Notes: a model not told the origin generated them from the letters alone. A stretch of DNA of 64,000 nucleotides from Tissierellia bacterium (GCA_012728075.1 JAAYFV010000166.1:1-64000); one strand, 5' to 3'. Positions 39,060 to 50,509 are shown, numbered from the stretch's first letter. Numbers and translations are program-made.

Positions 39060-39151
39060 AATATTACCTCCTAAATAATATTTCTTTATATTAATTTTAA
39101 AAATTTAATGGCTTTTTAATTATATTAATCGTAAAATAATTTTTAAAACAT

Positions 39152-39760
39152 CTATAGCTTAAAATACCTATTGCCTATAAGTTTTATACCCTTACCTCTT
39201 TTATAATTTGATTTCATAAAATGTTGAATCAATAAGAATAAGCTTATAGATATTAATATATCTCCAAAACTTATAACCTTTGGTAGTGGGTAAGGTTTTG
39301 GTATAGGTATTATATCCGATAGATAATAGAATTTAGTGTTTTTATCTCCAATTGTATGAGTCAATATTATATCCTTCTTTAATAGATCTAATTGCTCATA
39401 CATATGGGAATTTACCAATCCATAAATGGATACAGGCATCTTCCCATTATTTGCCCATATGGGGATAAAATTCATTATGATTCCAATTAAAGTCAATCCT
39501 AACCATTTTTGTTTAATATTAAATATCAAAGCTATAATTACCAACAAAAATGTAATACCACGAATTATTCTAAAATACTCTATTATAAATTGGGATACTT
39601 TCCCTTGAGATTTTTTAACTATTATTAAACTAAACATCTCCAATAATAAACCAATTATAAGCAGATGTCCTCCTCTAATATGAAGTTTCCCAAGGTTTTT
39701 TATTTTGCCCCCTCGTAGTTTCCCAATTAGTAATGAAAAAACCAGGGTTTCTATGATCAT
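39152..39760 (-). CDS. DUF5317-like membrane protein (mirror copy)
   Basis: Identical to 34181-34789. Confidence 0.68.
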   Translation of the reverse strand: MIIETLVFSLLIGKLRGGKIKNLGKLHIRGGHLLIIGLLLEMFSLIIVKKSQGKVSQFIIEYFRIIRGITFLLVIIALIFNIKQKWLGLTLIGIIMNFIPIWANNGKMPVSIYGLVNSHMYEQLDLLKKDIILTHTIGDKNTKFYYLSDIIPIPKPYPLPKVISFGDILISISLFLLIQHFMKSNYKRGKGIKLIGNRYFKL

Positions 39761-39878
39761 ATTTGTTCACATCCTTGATACCTATATGGCTATTTCCCCC
39801 TAATCTTCCTATATTTAGTTGATAATTTAAACTTTGAAAACCTTTTCATAAAAAACTAAGGCACCAATAGGTGCCTTA

Positions 39879-40424
39879 TTAATATTCTATGAATAATTCT
39901 TTTTTTGCTTTACATATAGGACAATTATCTTCTTCACCAGTTATACTTATAAAACCACATACTGGGCATAATAATACCTTTTCTGCTTCTAAATCCTTGC
40001 CATTGTCTACCGCTTCCTTGGCCTTTGTAAACAGATCTGCATGGACTTTTTCTGCTTCAATAGCAAACCTCATAGCAGATAGGGCTGCTTTTTCCTCTTG
40101 CATTTCAGCTACTGCTATGTAAGCTGGGTACATTTCATTTACTTCAAACAACTCTCCATCAATAGCCCCTTGAAGATTTTCTGATGTAGTACTAAAACCA
40201 AATCCTGCTCCTGAAGTAACTGAAAAATCTCCTTTTTCATCTTTTAAGGCTTTAAAATGCAATGTAGCATGTATTTCCTCTGCATCAGAGGTTGCTCTAA
40301 ATAATCTAGCTACTGTTGGAAATCCATCTTCATCAGCCTTATCGCCCCAAATTCTATATCTCATATGGGCTTGGCTCTCTCCTCCAAAAGCTGATCTCAA
40401 ATTTTGAGCTGTCATTGCTTTCAT
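39879..40424 (-). CDS. Rubrerythrin (mirror copy)
   Basis: Identical to 33517-34062. Confidence 0.9.
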   Translation of the reverse strand: MKAMTAQNLRSAFGGESQAHMRYRIWGDKADEDGFPTVARLFRATSDAEEIHATLHFKALKDEKGDFSVTSGAGFGFSTTSENLQGAIDGELFEVNEMYPAYIAVAEMQEEKAALSAMRFAIEAEKVHADLFTKAKEAVDNGKDLEAEKVLLCPVCGFISITGEEDNCPICKAKKELFIEY

Positions 40425-40566
40425 AGATATTCCCCCTTTGCTATATTTTTAACAATACATTACCTTACACTTATTATATCAATTAAATTATACTTGTCCC
40501 TTATATTTTACCCTTTTTTAATTCATATGTCTAGTCCAATTAAAAAAACAGGAAAACCCTGTTTTT

Positions 40567-41139
40567 TTAAAAAAACTTCTTGCTATTTAATTCATCTTGT
40601 AATATCATAAGAGCTTCGCCAAATCTTTGAAAATGGACTATTTCTCTTTCCCTTAGAAATCTTAACGTATCTTTAACTCCTGGGTCATCACTGATGTTAA
40701 TTAGCCATTCATAAGTGGCTCTTGCCTTTTGCTCTGCTGCCATATCCTCATGAAGATCTGCTATTGGATCCCCTTTTGATTGAATATATGCAGCAGTCCA
40801 AGCTTCACCAGCTGCACTATGAGGAAAAGGGCTTTTGCCATGATTTACATAATGGGCTTCAAAGGGAGTTCCTTTTATTTCATCTACTGGGGCATCCTTT
40901 ACCAGTTTCCACACTAAAGTCCCTATGATTTCCCAATGGGCTAATTCCTCTGTTCCTATATCTGTAAGCAATGCCTTTGTTTGATTGGTGGGCATAGTCC
41001 ATCTTTGAGTTAAGTATCTAATCCCTGCTGATAATTCCCCATCAGCACCACCAAATTGTTCGATTATCATAGCTGCAAGTGTAGGATTTGTAGTATCCAC
41101 TCTTACAGGATATTGTAATCTTTTTTCATATATCCACAT
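40567..41139 (-). CDS. cotJC: CotJC (mirror copy)
   Basis: Identical to 32802-33374. Confidence 0.9.
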   Translation of the reverse strand: MWIYEKRLQYPVRVDTTNPTLAAMIIEQFGGADGELSAGIRYLTQRWTMPTNQTKALLTDIGTEELAHWEIIGTLVWKLVKDAPVDEIKGTPFEAHYVNHGKSPFPHSAAGEAWTAAYIQSKGDPIADLHEDMAAEQKARATYEWLINISDDPGVKDTLRFLREREIVHFQRFGEALMILQDELNSKKFF

Positions 41140-41151
41140 ATTAAAACCTCC

Positions 41152-41412
41152 TTAAGGTATATCAAAGTTTATTTCCCAAGGCCAAGGTCCATTGATATAT
41201 GCCCATGGATAGCTACTCATTTCTGTATATCTTAAAGGCCCATATTTGGCTTGGTATAAAGACTCTAACTCTTTATATTTTTGTGAATAACTATTATGAA
41301 GCCTTAAGGCTCTTTCGTCATTTGGTTGAATGTCTAAATAAAGATTAGTTTCCACTAATACAAATCCAACTTCCATTATTTCCTTTAATAATATCTTCTG
41401 TTCCCTATCCAT
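41152..41412 (-). CDS. cotJB: CotJB (mirror copy)
   Basis: Mirror of 32529-32789. Confidence 0.88.
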   Translation of the reverse strand: MDREQKILLKEIMEVGFVLVETNLYLDIQPNDERALRLHNSYSQKYKELESLYQAKYGPLRYTEMSSYPWAYINGPWPWEINFDIP

Positions 41413-41590
41413 TAAATTCACCTCCATATAAATTAGCTCCATTTTCTTTGTAGGGTTTATATAGTTCAGGGAACAAAGTACCTTTTTTAAGAGCTTCACT
41501 AGGGCTAAAAACTCCATTCATAATTTGAAAAGGTATATAAACTCTAGCTAAACCTTTTTGATTTCTTTCAGCATAAAAATCTCCATTCAT
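41405..41590 (-). CDS. cotJA: CotJA (mirror copy)
   Basis: Identical to 32351-32536. Confidence 0.86.
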   Translation of the reverse strand: MNGDFYAERNQKGLARVYIPFQIMNGVFSPSEALKKGTLFPELYKPYKENGANLYGGEFNG

Positions 41591-41751
41591 AGGCTAGACC
41601 TCCCAATTTGAATATTTTTTATTTATAATCATAATACGTATATTTTTAATAATGGTTCCAATAATTTGTTGATTAATAAAGTAAAAAATTGGGTAACTAA
41701 AAGTCACCCAATTTTTAATATAATAGAAATAAAAATTTATTCATGAGATAA

Positions 41752-43020
41752 TTAAACCTCATTTTTTAACATATCTTCATAACTCTCCCTTTTTACTATT
41801 AGCCTATCTATACTATCTTTTATCATTACTACTGCAGGCTTGGGAATTTTGTTATAATTACTAGCCATAGAATAATTGTATGCCCCTGTAGATAAAACCG
41901 CTAATATATCTCCTGGTTCCACTTTTGGTACTTTAAGATCCCATATTAGTATATCTCCAGATTCACAACATTTGCCAGCAATAGTTACCTTTTGAGCTGG
42001 TTCTTCATCTATTTTATTTGCTACTAGAGCATTATATTTGGCTTCGTATAAACTAGGACGGGGATTATCCGTCATACCTCCATCTACACTTACATAGGTC
42101 CTTACATTGGGAATCTCCTTTATTGAACCTATAGTATATAGTGTAATGCCAGCTTCCCCTATAATCCATCGACCAGGTTCTATAACTACCTTTGGAACTT
42201 CTAGTTTATATTTCTTACACCCTTTATATACTTCATCCATTATGGCATCAGTATAAAAGTTTATAGATTTTCCTTCTCCTCCTCCATATTGTATTCCATA
42301 ACCTCCACCTGTATTTAATTCCTTGGTTTCAAAATTAAATCTATCCTTAGATTCCTTCATAAGTTTCATTATATTTCCTACAGCTTCTAGATAGGTAATA
42401 TTATCTAAAATCTGAGATCCTATATGAAAATGAAAACCCAATAGATTTATATTAGATAGATTCATAGCTTTTTCAATAGCATTATATATAATGTCATCTG
42501 CCATGGGAATTCCAAATTTAGAATCTACTTGTCCTGTTTGAATATATCTATGGGTATGGCTATTTACTCCTGGAGTAACTCTATATAGCATGTCTATTTT
42601 TTTTCCATATTGTTTCCCAATATGATTTAAGTTTTTAAGTTCATAGAGGTTGTCCACTACTATTCTACCTACTCCATAGTCTACAGCCATCTCAAGTTCC
42701 TCATAGCTTTTGTTATTACCATGAAAAACTATTTTTTCTGGAGGAAAATCTACCTGTATTGCTGTATATAGCTCTCCACCAGATACCACATCTATACCTA
42801 TTCCTTCCCTTTTTATTATCCTAGCCATCTCCTTGGTAAGAAAAGCCTTACTTGCATAAACAGCCTCTACATGATTATATTTTTTTACAAAATTCTCCTT
42901 TATTTCATCAATTCTATCTATTATGAAATCCTCGGAGATAACATATAAAGGTGTTCCGTATTTTTCTGTTAAATATACTGTATCACAACCAGCAAAGTGA
43001 AAATTTGACATGGTTTTCAT
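41752..43020 (-). CDS. lysA: Diaminopimelate decarboxylase (mirror copy)
   Basis: Identical to 30921-32189. Confidence 0.9.
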   Translation of the reverse strand: MKTMSNFHFAGCDTVYLTEKYGTPLYVISEDFIIDRIDEIKENFVKKYNHVEAVYASKAFLTKEMARIIKREGIGIDVVSGGELYTAIQVDFPPEKIVFHGNNKSYEELEMAVDYGVGRIVVDNLYELKNLNHIGKQYGKKIDMLYRVTPGVNSHTHRYIQTGQVDSKFGIPMADDIIYNAIEKAMNLSNINLLGFHFHIGSQILDNITYLEAVGNIMKLMKESKDRFNFETKELNTGGGYGIQYGGGEGKSINFYTDAIMDEVYKGCKKYKLEVPKVVIEPGRWIIGEAGITLYTIGSIKEIPNVRTYVSVDGGMTDNPRPSLYEAKYNALVANKIDEEPAQKVTIAGKCCESGDILIWDLKVPKVEPGDILAVLSTGAYNYSMASNYNKIPKPAVVMIKDSIDRLIVKRESYEDMLKNEV

Positions 43021-43377
43021 CCTTTCATATAAAATATTGCTAACTATAATTAATTAGCAATATTCATGCCAATATATATCAATTGAATTTACTAGAGATG
43101 AAATAAAAGAGAATCAATGTTTTCCTGTTTTTCGTACTTTTTTTAAAAAAAACATCTCCAATACTGCTTATTAAGTAAATTACGTATTTGCGTACTTTTT
43201 TCCTTTTCCCCGGACTAATAGCTCTGTTTTTTTAAATCTCATTTTTTGGTTATATTAGAAAATGGCTCTAATAGTAGATAAAATTACATGGTTTATCTTA
43301 GTCTTTTCTACACATAATACTATTACAAAATCTTATAAATATAAAAAAATAATTACCTAAGAAAGGAGTTGAAATTA

Positions 43378-43608
43378 ATGGCTACTAATAACAAAACAGG
43401 TTCAAATAACATCCTAGTACCAGAAGCTCGTCAAGCACTAGATCAAATGAAGTTAGAAATAGCTTCTGAATTGGGTATGTCAGACTACAACTCAATAGAT
43501 AAAGGTAATTTACCATCTAGGCAAAATGGATATGTTGGTGGATATATGACTAAAAGACTAGTTGAAATGGCACAAAGAAGTATGGGTGGAGGTACTACAA
43601 CTAGATAG
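43378..43608 (+). CDS. Alpha/beta-type SASP (mirror copy)
   Basis: Mirror of 30333-30563. Confidence 0.9.
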   Translation: MATNNKTGSNNILVPEARQALDQMKLEIASELGMSDYNSIDKGNLPSRQNGYVGGYMTKRLVEMAQRSMGGGTTTR

Positions 43609-43658
43609 TACGTCTACAAAAAAAGACAGGTCAAAATGCCTGTCTTTTTTAATATTCA

Positions 43659-44162
43659 TTATTCAATAGGTTCCAAAGTTCTTCCTGCTAATTCTCTATC
43701 TAACATATATATACCTTGGAAATGTCCATCCATCCTCTTTAATTTTACTAGTATATCTTTCATGCTGTTTTCTTCCTCTAATTGTTCATCTACAAACCAT
43801 TGTAGAAAACTAATAGTTGCATAATCTTTTTCTTCTTTTGCCAAATCCATCAATTTGTTTATCCTACTAGTTACCAATTCCTCATGTTTTAAAGCTGTTT
43901 CAAATACATGGACTAGGGATTCAAATTCATTTTGGGGTTCCCCTATAGCCTTCATGATAACTCTTCCATCCATATCGTTTATAAAATCAAAAAATTTCAT
44001 AGCATGAAGATACTCTTCTTGACCTTGAATTATGAAAAAGTTAGCAAAACCATCCAAGTTCTCTTCAGCACAGTAGGCTGCCATTGCCATATAATAATAC
44101 CCTGATTCTAATTCAAAATTAAATTGATCGTTTAGTTCTTTTAATAATTTTTCAGACGCCAT
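43659..44162 (-). CDS. Ferritin (mirror copy)
   Basis: Identical to 29779-30282. Confidence 0.9.
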   Translation of the reverse strand: MASEKLLKELNDQFNFELESGYYYMAMAAYCAEENLDGFANFFIIQGQEEYLHAMKFFDFINDMDGRVIMKAIGEPQNEFESLVHVFETALKHEELVTSRINKLMDLAKEEKDYATISFLQWFVDEQLEEENSMKDILVKLKRMDGHFQGIYMLDRELAGRTLEPIE

Positions 44163-44248
44163 AATAAACCTCCTTAAATTTAATTATTCGAATTTTTTCT
44201 TTGCCATATATTTATACCCAATAGATAAAATATTAACCATATGTAATT

Positions 44249-44989
44249 TCACTCCATAAGTATTATCCCCAACTTAGTATATATATTAAAATCTATTGTA
44301 TCTGTCAAGGGCATATTATTATCCTTTAAATATTGTATTAAGGAGCTTTTCATTCCTTCTCCATATATACCATCAAGGGCACCATCATAATAGCCTAGTA
44401 ATTTCAATCTTTTCTGAACCTCTAATACATCTGCACCTCTATCCCCTGGAGACAATTTTCTAAATCCATAGGCAAAAGGGCCATATTGTCCATTGACTAT
44501 ATTAACCCTGGTATTGTATTCCACTATATTGTATAATTCTTCTATATCTTTATTCCTCATCCTAATACAACCAGCAGAAGCATTAAAGCCTATAGAGCTT
44601 GGCTGGTTTGTACCATGGATACCATATTTCCCCCAAGGTACATTTAAACCTAACCATCTAGAACCAAATTCTCCCCCCCATTTGGCTTTTTCTACTATTT
44701 TAAAACTACCTAATGGAGTTGGAGTATCTACCTTTCCAGTAGCTACCACATAGCTTTTAACTATTTTATTGGAGGAAATATCTAAAATATGAAGTTGCTT
44801 CTTATCAACCTCTATTAATAGAGCTATATTATTCTTGTCTACTTTTAAATAGGTACCCTTATTTTCATAATCTATACCTTTTTTGGTGAAAAAAAGATGT
44901 ATATAGTTTCCTATTATTATAACCATCAGCACTAATATAAATAAGAGTAGGATAATATTGAATTTCCTATTCATCCCTATCCCTCCCAT
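44249..44989 (-). CDS. L,D-transpeptidase (mirror copy)
   Basis: Identical to 28952-29692. Confidence 0.88.
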   Translation of the reverse strand: MGGIGMNRKFNIILLLFILVLMVIIIGNYIHLFFTKKGIDYENKGTYLKVDKNNIALLIEVDKKQLHILDISSNKIVKSYVVATGKVDTPTPLGSFKIVEKAKWGGEFGSRWLGLNVPWGKYGIHGTNQPSSIGFNASAGCIRMRNKDIEELYNIVEYNTRVNIVNGQYGPFAYGFRKLSPGDRGADVLEVQKRLKLLGYYDGALDGIYGEGMKSSLIQYLKDNNMPLTDTIDFNIYTKLGIILME

Positions 44990-45047
44990 ATAATATTTAT
45001 ATGCTGATAGTTTATATTTAAAACCAATCCATTAGGGAGTTATATTT

Positions 45048-45632
45048 CTATCTAAATACTATCTCAATATTTTCAAATCCCATACTTTCCAACAAAGACA
45101 TTAATACATCCTTCGCATTTTTTTCTGCATCATTTAAAAGTCCTTTTTCTATTACTTCTTCCTCCATACTCTTTTTCTCCTCTACTAGCACATCATATAA
45201 ATCATTAAAACTTAGCTTATTAAAAACCGAATCCCTTTCATCATATACATATACATCTTCTTCCATTATTACATTATCAAATACTTTTGGCTTGTCCAAT
45301 ATAATTTTAACTGTCTTAGGATCTATTACTTGGGTTTCAATTCCATTTAAATCTACTCCCGCTTTTATATAGCCACTATATTTTATGATAAAGCTCTTGT
45401 TTGTAAAAGGTACATTTAATCCACTAACTTTCATATTGTCCTTATAGGTTACTACATTGGTATAATTGTACTTAACTGTGGCCACTTCCAATATCTTGGC
45501 TAGTTTTTCTTCTATTGTATCCGATAATTTGACTGTCTCCTTTTTTATAGAAAATTTAAAATACATAAAAAGGCTAAATACTATAACCACAATTATAGAT
45601 ATTATTATACCCTTTCTTTTCCATCTTTTCAT
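45048..45632 (-). CDS. DUF4230-like protein (mirror copy)
   Basis: Identical to 28309-28893. Confidence 0.72.
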   Translation of the reverse strand: MKRWKRKGIIISIIVVIVFSLFMYFKFSIKKETVKLSDTIEEKLAKILEVATVKYNYTNVVTYKDNMKVSGLNVPFTNKSFIIKYSGYIKAGVDLNGIETQVIDPKTVKIILDKPKVFDNVIMEEDVYVYDERDSVFNKLSFNDLYDVLVEEKKSMEEEVIEKGLLNDAEKNAKDVLMSLLESMGFENIEIVFR

Positions 45633-45734
45633 ATAAAATCACCTCGAAAATATTTAGTTCCATTAATCATACCATTCCCATACTAGTTTTGTAAATAATA
45701 TAACTCCCTTATTCCGTAAAAGGGAGTTAAGCAT

Positions 45735-46019
45735 TTATTCATCTGGATTATATAATTGATATATGCCATATATGGAAAAGCTTTCATCACATAACAATTT
45801 TACAATGGCTGGTATCTGTTGTACAGTTATGTTTAATTCAATACCATTGTATTTTAATACCATATCTTCTGGTTTAACCATATTAGAGTCATTTATTACA
45901 TCCATAAGCCTATTTTCCACAGTGGGGATATTCATCCCACCAATCATAAAAAAAACCTTATTTTTAGTATTTGAATAATTTTGAGGATTAATTCTATTAA
46001 TCAATAATATCTTATTCAT
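45735..46019 (-). CDS. Hypothetical protein (mirror copy)
   Basis: Identical to 27922-28206. Confidence 0.6.
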   Translation of the reverse strand: MNKILLINRINPQNYSNTKNKVFFMIGGMNIPTVENRLMDVINDSNMVKPEDMVLKYNGIELNITVQQIPAIVKLLCDESFSIYGIYQLYNPDE

Positions 46020-46267
46020 AATACGATCTCCTTTATATAATATATGCTATCATGATATTACTATATGCACTCCATGTGTAAGCTTATTCACTCATATATG
46101 GACCACTCCCTCTAAAAAAGCACAATAAACCTTCATTTTTATACTTACCCATTTTAAATAGAATAGTCACATATTTTTATATTTTTTTGTTTTTTTATGC
46201 TCTATATATTATATCACTATTGATTGAGTATTTTAAGTATATTAAAATTAAACTATAGGAGGTAGCC

Positions 46268-46948
46268 ATGAAGGACTATATTGTTCAATTATCAAAATGC
46301 CTATTATTTAAAGATATTGACGAGGAGGATATTATCCAAATATTGGATAAAATTGATTTTAAAATTATGATATACAACAATAATGAAGTAATAGCCATTG
46401 AGGGAGAAGATTGTCATAGCTTAGGGATTATTCTTAAAGGGAAAGTAGAAATTCAAAAAATATTTCCTTCAGGGCAAGTTATGACCATAAATATATTTAA
46501 TGAAGGAAATATATTTGGGGAATCCTTAGTGTTTTCAAGGGAACATGTCTATCCTGCAACTATAACCCCTATAGAGTATAGTGAAATAATGTTTATTAAA
46601 AAGGAAGATATAATAAAATTATCTATGCTAAATTCAAAGGTGCTGACTAATTTTGTATCTATACTGTCCCAAAGAATTTTAATGTTAAACAATAGGATTG
46701 CCAATTTAAGTCAGGATACCATTAGAAAAAAAATATCAAGTTATCTTTTACACGAATATAAAAAACAAAAAACATTTATATTGAATATACCCTATACAAG
46801 AAAAAGGATGGCTGAACTTTTAAATGTTCCTAGACCTTCCCTATCTAGAGAATTAAGCCACATGAAAGCAGAGGGGATCATAGATTTTGATAAGAATACA
46901 ATAAAGATATTGGATATTCAATTGCTAGAAGAATCTCTATTTGGTTAG
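46268..46948 (+). CDS. Crp/Fnr-family regulator (mirror copy)
   Basis: Identical to 26993-27673. Confidence 0.88.
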   Translation: MKDYIVQLSKCLLFKDIDEEDIIQILDKIDFKIMIYNNNEVIAIEGEDCHSLGIILKGKVEIQKIFPSGQVMTINIFNEGNIFGESLVFSREHVYPATITPIEYSEIMFIKKEDIIKLSMLNSKVLTNFVSILSQRILMLNNRIANLSQDTIRKKISSYLLHEYKKQKTFILNIPYTRKRMAELLNVPRPSLSRELSHMKAEGIIDFDKNTIKILDIQLLEESLFG

Positions 46949-47064
46949 TATAAATTGTATCAATATTATAATGAAAACTATAGATATTTATTATTTTTTA
47001 AACCTTCTTAAGTCTTATATAATCATATATGTAATGATAAAAAATAGACAAGGAGGTTTTAATA

Positions 47065-48159
47065 ATGAATGATAAACGTAAAATGTTTATCTATGGAGGC
47101 ATCATTGGCCTTATTGGTGCCCTTTTACTGAAATTTGGCAATCCTGGAAATATGGGGATATGTGTTGCCTGTTTCTATAGGGATATTGCTGGTGCATTAG
47201 GACTTCATAGAGCAGAGATTGTACAGTATATAAGGCCTGAAATTATTGGATTCATTTTAGGAGCTTTTATCATTTCCATAGCCAATGGGGATTTTAAATC
47301 TAGAGGAGGCTCCTCACCTTTAATTAGATTCTTTTTAGGTTTCTTTTTAGTTATTGGTGCTTTAGTATTTTTAGGATGTCCTTTGAGGATGATACTAAGA
47401 CTTGCTAATGGAGATTTAAATGCTTTAATTGGACTTTTAGGTTATCTAGTGGGAATATTTATTGGTATTCAATTTTTAAAGAGAGGCTACACTCTAGGTA
47501 GAAATATTGAGCAACCTAAATTTTCTGGATATATTATGCCTATAGTAGCTATAGTATTACTCATATTCTTAATTGTAAAACCTGATTTTATATTCTTTAG
47601 TGAAGAAGGACCTGGCTCTATGAGAGCTCCTATCCTATTGTCCTTAATCCTGGGAATGATAGTTGGAGGAATTCTTCAAAAGAGTAGAATATGTACTGCA
47701 GGGTCTTTTAGAGATATTATGTTGATAAAGGATTATCACTTCTTTTGGGGAATATTAGGAATATTTGTGGTGAATTTAATAGCAAATTTAATTCTAAATT
47801 TTGATACATTTAATTTAGGTTTTGAAAATCAACCAGTAGCTCATCCTGTCCATATATGGAATTTCATGGGCATGGTTTTGACAGGAATATGTTCTGTACT
47901 TTTAGGAGGTTGCCCTGTAAGACAGACTATTCTTGCTAGTGAAGGAGATGCTGATGCTGGAATAACTGTACTTGGAATTACTATAGGGGCAGCCTTTGCT
48001 CATAACTTTGGATTGGCTTCTAGTCCAAAAGGGGTAACAAACAATGGAAAAGTTGCCGTGATTATAGGTATTATAGTAGTTTTAGTCATAGCTTATAGTG
48101 TAGTTAAAGAAGCAAATCTAAAGAATAAACAAAAAAAGGAGGGTGTAAGAAATGCCTAA
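47065..48159 (+). CDS. yedE: YedE-family transporter (mirror copy)
   Basis: Identical to 25782-26876. Confidence 0.83.
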   Translation: MNDKRKMFIYGGIIGLIGALLLKFGNPGNMGICVACFYRDIAGALGLHRAEIVQYIRPEIIGFILGAFIISIANGDFKSRGGSSPLIRFFLGFFLVIGALVFLGCPLRMILRLANGDLNALIGLLGYLVGIFIGIQFLKRGYTLGRNIEQPKFSGYIMPIVAIVLLIFLIVKPDFIFFSEEGPGSMRAPILLSLILGMIVGGILQKSRICTAGSFRDIMLIKDYHFFWGILGIFVVNLIANLILNFDTFNLGFENQPVAHPVHIWNFMGMVLTGICSVLLGGCPVRQTILASEGDADAGITVLGITIGAAFAHNFGLASSPKGVTNNGKVAVIIGIIVVLVIAYSVVKEANLKNKQKKEGVRNA

Positions 48160-48364
48160 TGTAATAGATGCAAGAGGTCGTTCTTGTCCAGAACCAGTTA
48201 TAATGACGAAAAACGCTATGGAATCCAATCCTAGTGAACCTATTCAAGTATTAGTGGATGCCCATGTAGCTGTAGAAAATATTAAAAGATTTGCTAAGGG
48301 AAAAGGATATAAGGTAGAAGTAGAAGAAAATGCTGGAGAATATACCCTCAATATTAGGAAATAG
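48152..48364 (+). CDS. TusA/YedF-like protein (mirror copy)
   Basis: Identical to 25577-25789. Confidence 0.86.
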   Translation: MPNVIDARGRSCPEPVIMTKNAMESNPSEPIQVLVDAHVAVENIKRFAKGKGYKVEVEENAGEYTLNIRK

Positions 48365-48372
48365 GTGAAAAA

Positions 48373-48624
48373 ATGGATGATGTTTATTGTGTTGTTACTT
48401 TTCATGTTACCCAACATGCTTTAATATTTGAGAAAGCTATGAAGGAAGCTCAGTACCCAATAAAACTAATGCCAGTACCAAGACAAGTCAGTTCCAGTTG
48501 TGGTACTGCTGCAAAAATTCCTTGTGATAAAAAGGAGGAAATATTAAATTTATGTAAAGAAAAAGCACTTCCCATTGAAGGATTTTATAGGATAGAACAT
48601 AAAAAGAAGAAATATTGGTTTTAA
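48373..48624 (+). CDS. DUF3343 protein (mirror copy)
   Basis: Identical to 25317-25568. Confidence 0.78.
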   Translation: MDDVYCVVTFHVTQHALIFEKAMKEAQYPIKLMPVPRQVSSSCGTAAKIPCDKKEEILNLCKEKALPIEGFYRIEHKKKKYWF

Positions 48625-48762
48625 TATATTTTTACCGCTTATATTATGGTAGATTGTTTCCCATAATATAAGCGGTTTTCTAATAGTTTAAAACAAAATA
48701 GTGGTTTTTTATTATAATATAGTGTATTATATACATTGGCACCAAGTTAAGGAGGTAAAAAG

Positions 48763-50142
48763 ATGGACTATGATGTTATAATTGTAGGTGCTGGACCTTG
48801 TGGTATATTTACAGCACTGGAGATAAAAAAGCACAATCCTAACAAAAAGGTTTTAATGCTAGAAAAAGGTAATCCCATTGAAAAAAGGATATGCCCTAAA
48901 AGAAGAAGGGGAGTATGTGCACATTGTAAACCCTGTAATATAACCACTGGCTTTGCAGGAGCTGGAGCTTATTCCGATGGTAAATTATCCCTTTCTCCTG
49001 ATGTGGGAGGAAACTTACCTAAATATTTAGGTTATGAAGAAACTCAAGAATTAATTGATTATGTAGATAATATATATTTAAAATTTGGTGCTGATACTAC
49101 CATATATGGAATAGATAAAGAAAAGGAAATTGAGGAAATAAGAAAAAAAGCAATTAGAAGTAATCTAAAATTGGTAGAATGTCCTATTAGGCATATGGGT
49201 ACAGAAGAAGGTTATGCTATATATACGCGTATAGAAAAATATCTAAAGGAAATTGAAGTAAATTTAAGCTTTAAAAATCCAGTAAAGGACATAATATTAG
49301 ATGAAAATAGAAATATAAAAGGTGTTATAGCTGATAAAGAATACTATTCAGACCAAGTGGTAATAGCAGTTGGAAGAGATGGCTCTGATTGGTTAAAAGA
49401 TTTGTGTATTAAACATGGTATAAATACAGAAACAGGAGATGTGGACATAGGCGTTAGGGTAGAAACTAGAAATGAAATAATGGAAGAATTGAATAATGCC
49501 ATGTATGAAAGTAAATTAATATATTATACTCCCACCTTTGATGATAAAGTACGAACCTTCTGCACTAATCCATCAGGTGAAGTATCTACCGAATACTATG
49601 ATGGTAACTTAGCAGTTGTTAATGGTCATAGTTACAAATCTGAAAGTTTAAAATCTGAAAATACCAATTTTGCACTATTGGTTACCAAACATTTTACAAA
49701 GCCTTTTAATTCTCCTATAGAATATGGTATGCATATTGCAAAACTTGGAAATATGCTCTCTGGAAACAAAGTGTTAATTCAAAGATATGGGGATTTTAAA
49801 AGAGGTAGAAGAACTAATGATGAAAGATTATATCGAAACAATATAATACCCACTTTAAAAGATGCTGTGCCAGGAGATTTAAGTTTGGTACTTCCCTATA
49901 GAATTATGAAAGATGTAGATGAGATGTTAATAGCCTTAGATAACGTGGCTCCTGGACTTGCTAGTGATGAAACCCTCTTATATGGTGTGGAAGTTAAATT
50001 TTATTCTAACAAGGTAATCACCAATAATAATTTTGAAACTAATATAAAAGGTTTATATGTTGGAGGAGATGGGGCAGGAATTACAAGGGGACTTATGCAA
50101 GCTAGTGTAAATGGAGTAGTATTGGGAAGAAGTTTAAGTTAG
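48763..50142 (+). CDS. COG2509 FAD-dependent dehydrogenase (mirror copy)
   Basis: Identical to 23799-25178. Confidence 0.83.
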   Translation: MDYDVIIVGAGPCGIFTALEIKKHNPNKKVLMLEKGNPIEKRICPKRRRGVCAHCKPCNITTGFAGAGAYSDGKLSLSPDVGGNLPKYLGYEETQELIDYVDNIYLKFGADTTIYGIDKEKEIEEIRKKAIRSNLKLVECPIRHMGTEEGYAIYTRIEKYLKEIEVNLSFKNPVKDIILDENRNIKGVIADKEYYSDQVVIAVGRDGSDWLKDLCIKHGINTETGDVDIGVRVETRNEIMEELNNAMYESKLIYYTPTFDDKVRTFCTNPSGEVSTEYYDGNLAVVNGHSYKSESLKSENTNFALLVTKHFTKPFNSPIEYGMHIAKLGNMLSGNKVLIQRYGDFKRGRRTNDERLYRNNIIPTLKDAVPGDLSLVLPYRIMKDVDEMLIALDNVAPGLASDETLLYGVEVKFYSNKVITNNNFETNIKGLYVGGDGAGITRGLMQASVNGVVLGRSLS

Positions 50143-50245
50143 ATAATTATTACAATTGTATTACAAAAGTATGAATATTGTTGTATTTTTGTAAATACCA
50201 TATATAATATAATCATATTGATAGTTTAGTAAGGAGGTCGTGAAG

Positions 50246-50326
50246 ATGATCATAATAACAAATCTATTACAAGCTAAAGAAAACTATATAAAAACAATGG
50301 CACGACCTATGAATACCTTAGTATAA
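50246..50326 (+). CDS. Leader peptide MIIITNLLQAKENYIKTMARPMNTLV (mirror copy)
   Basis: Mirror of 23615-23695; promoter TTGTAT 50181-50186 / TATAAT 50203-50208, RBS AAGGAGG 50231-50237. Confidence 0.7.
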   Translation: MIIITNLLQAKENYIKTMARPMNTLV

Positions 50327-50343
50327 TTAATTTTTGTCTATAT

Positions 50344-50374
50344 AACCATAGGCGTGCTTGCCTATGGTTTTTTT
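50344..50374 (+). terminator. Leader terminator T1 (mirror copy)
   Basis: AACCATAGGC-gtgctt-GCCTATGGTT plus T-run. Confidence 0.85.
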
Positions 50375-50440
50375 ATTCTAATAATTGCTTTATTTATATG
50401 CCAAAGGATAGCTATGCCTATAATGCTATCATGGTATAAA

Positions 50441-50484
50441 AACCGTAGGATTGTAGACTTTTTGTCACATCTTATGGTTTTTTT
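50441..50484 (+). terminator. Leader terminator T2 (mirror copy)
   Basis: AACCGTAGGAT...ATCTTATGGTT plus T-run, 25 bp before the exporter ATG. Confidence 0.65.
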
Positions 50485-50509
50485 ATATTCAAAATGAGGA
50501 GGAAATAAA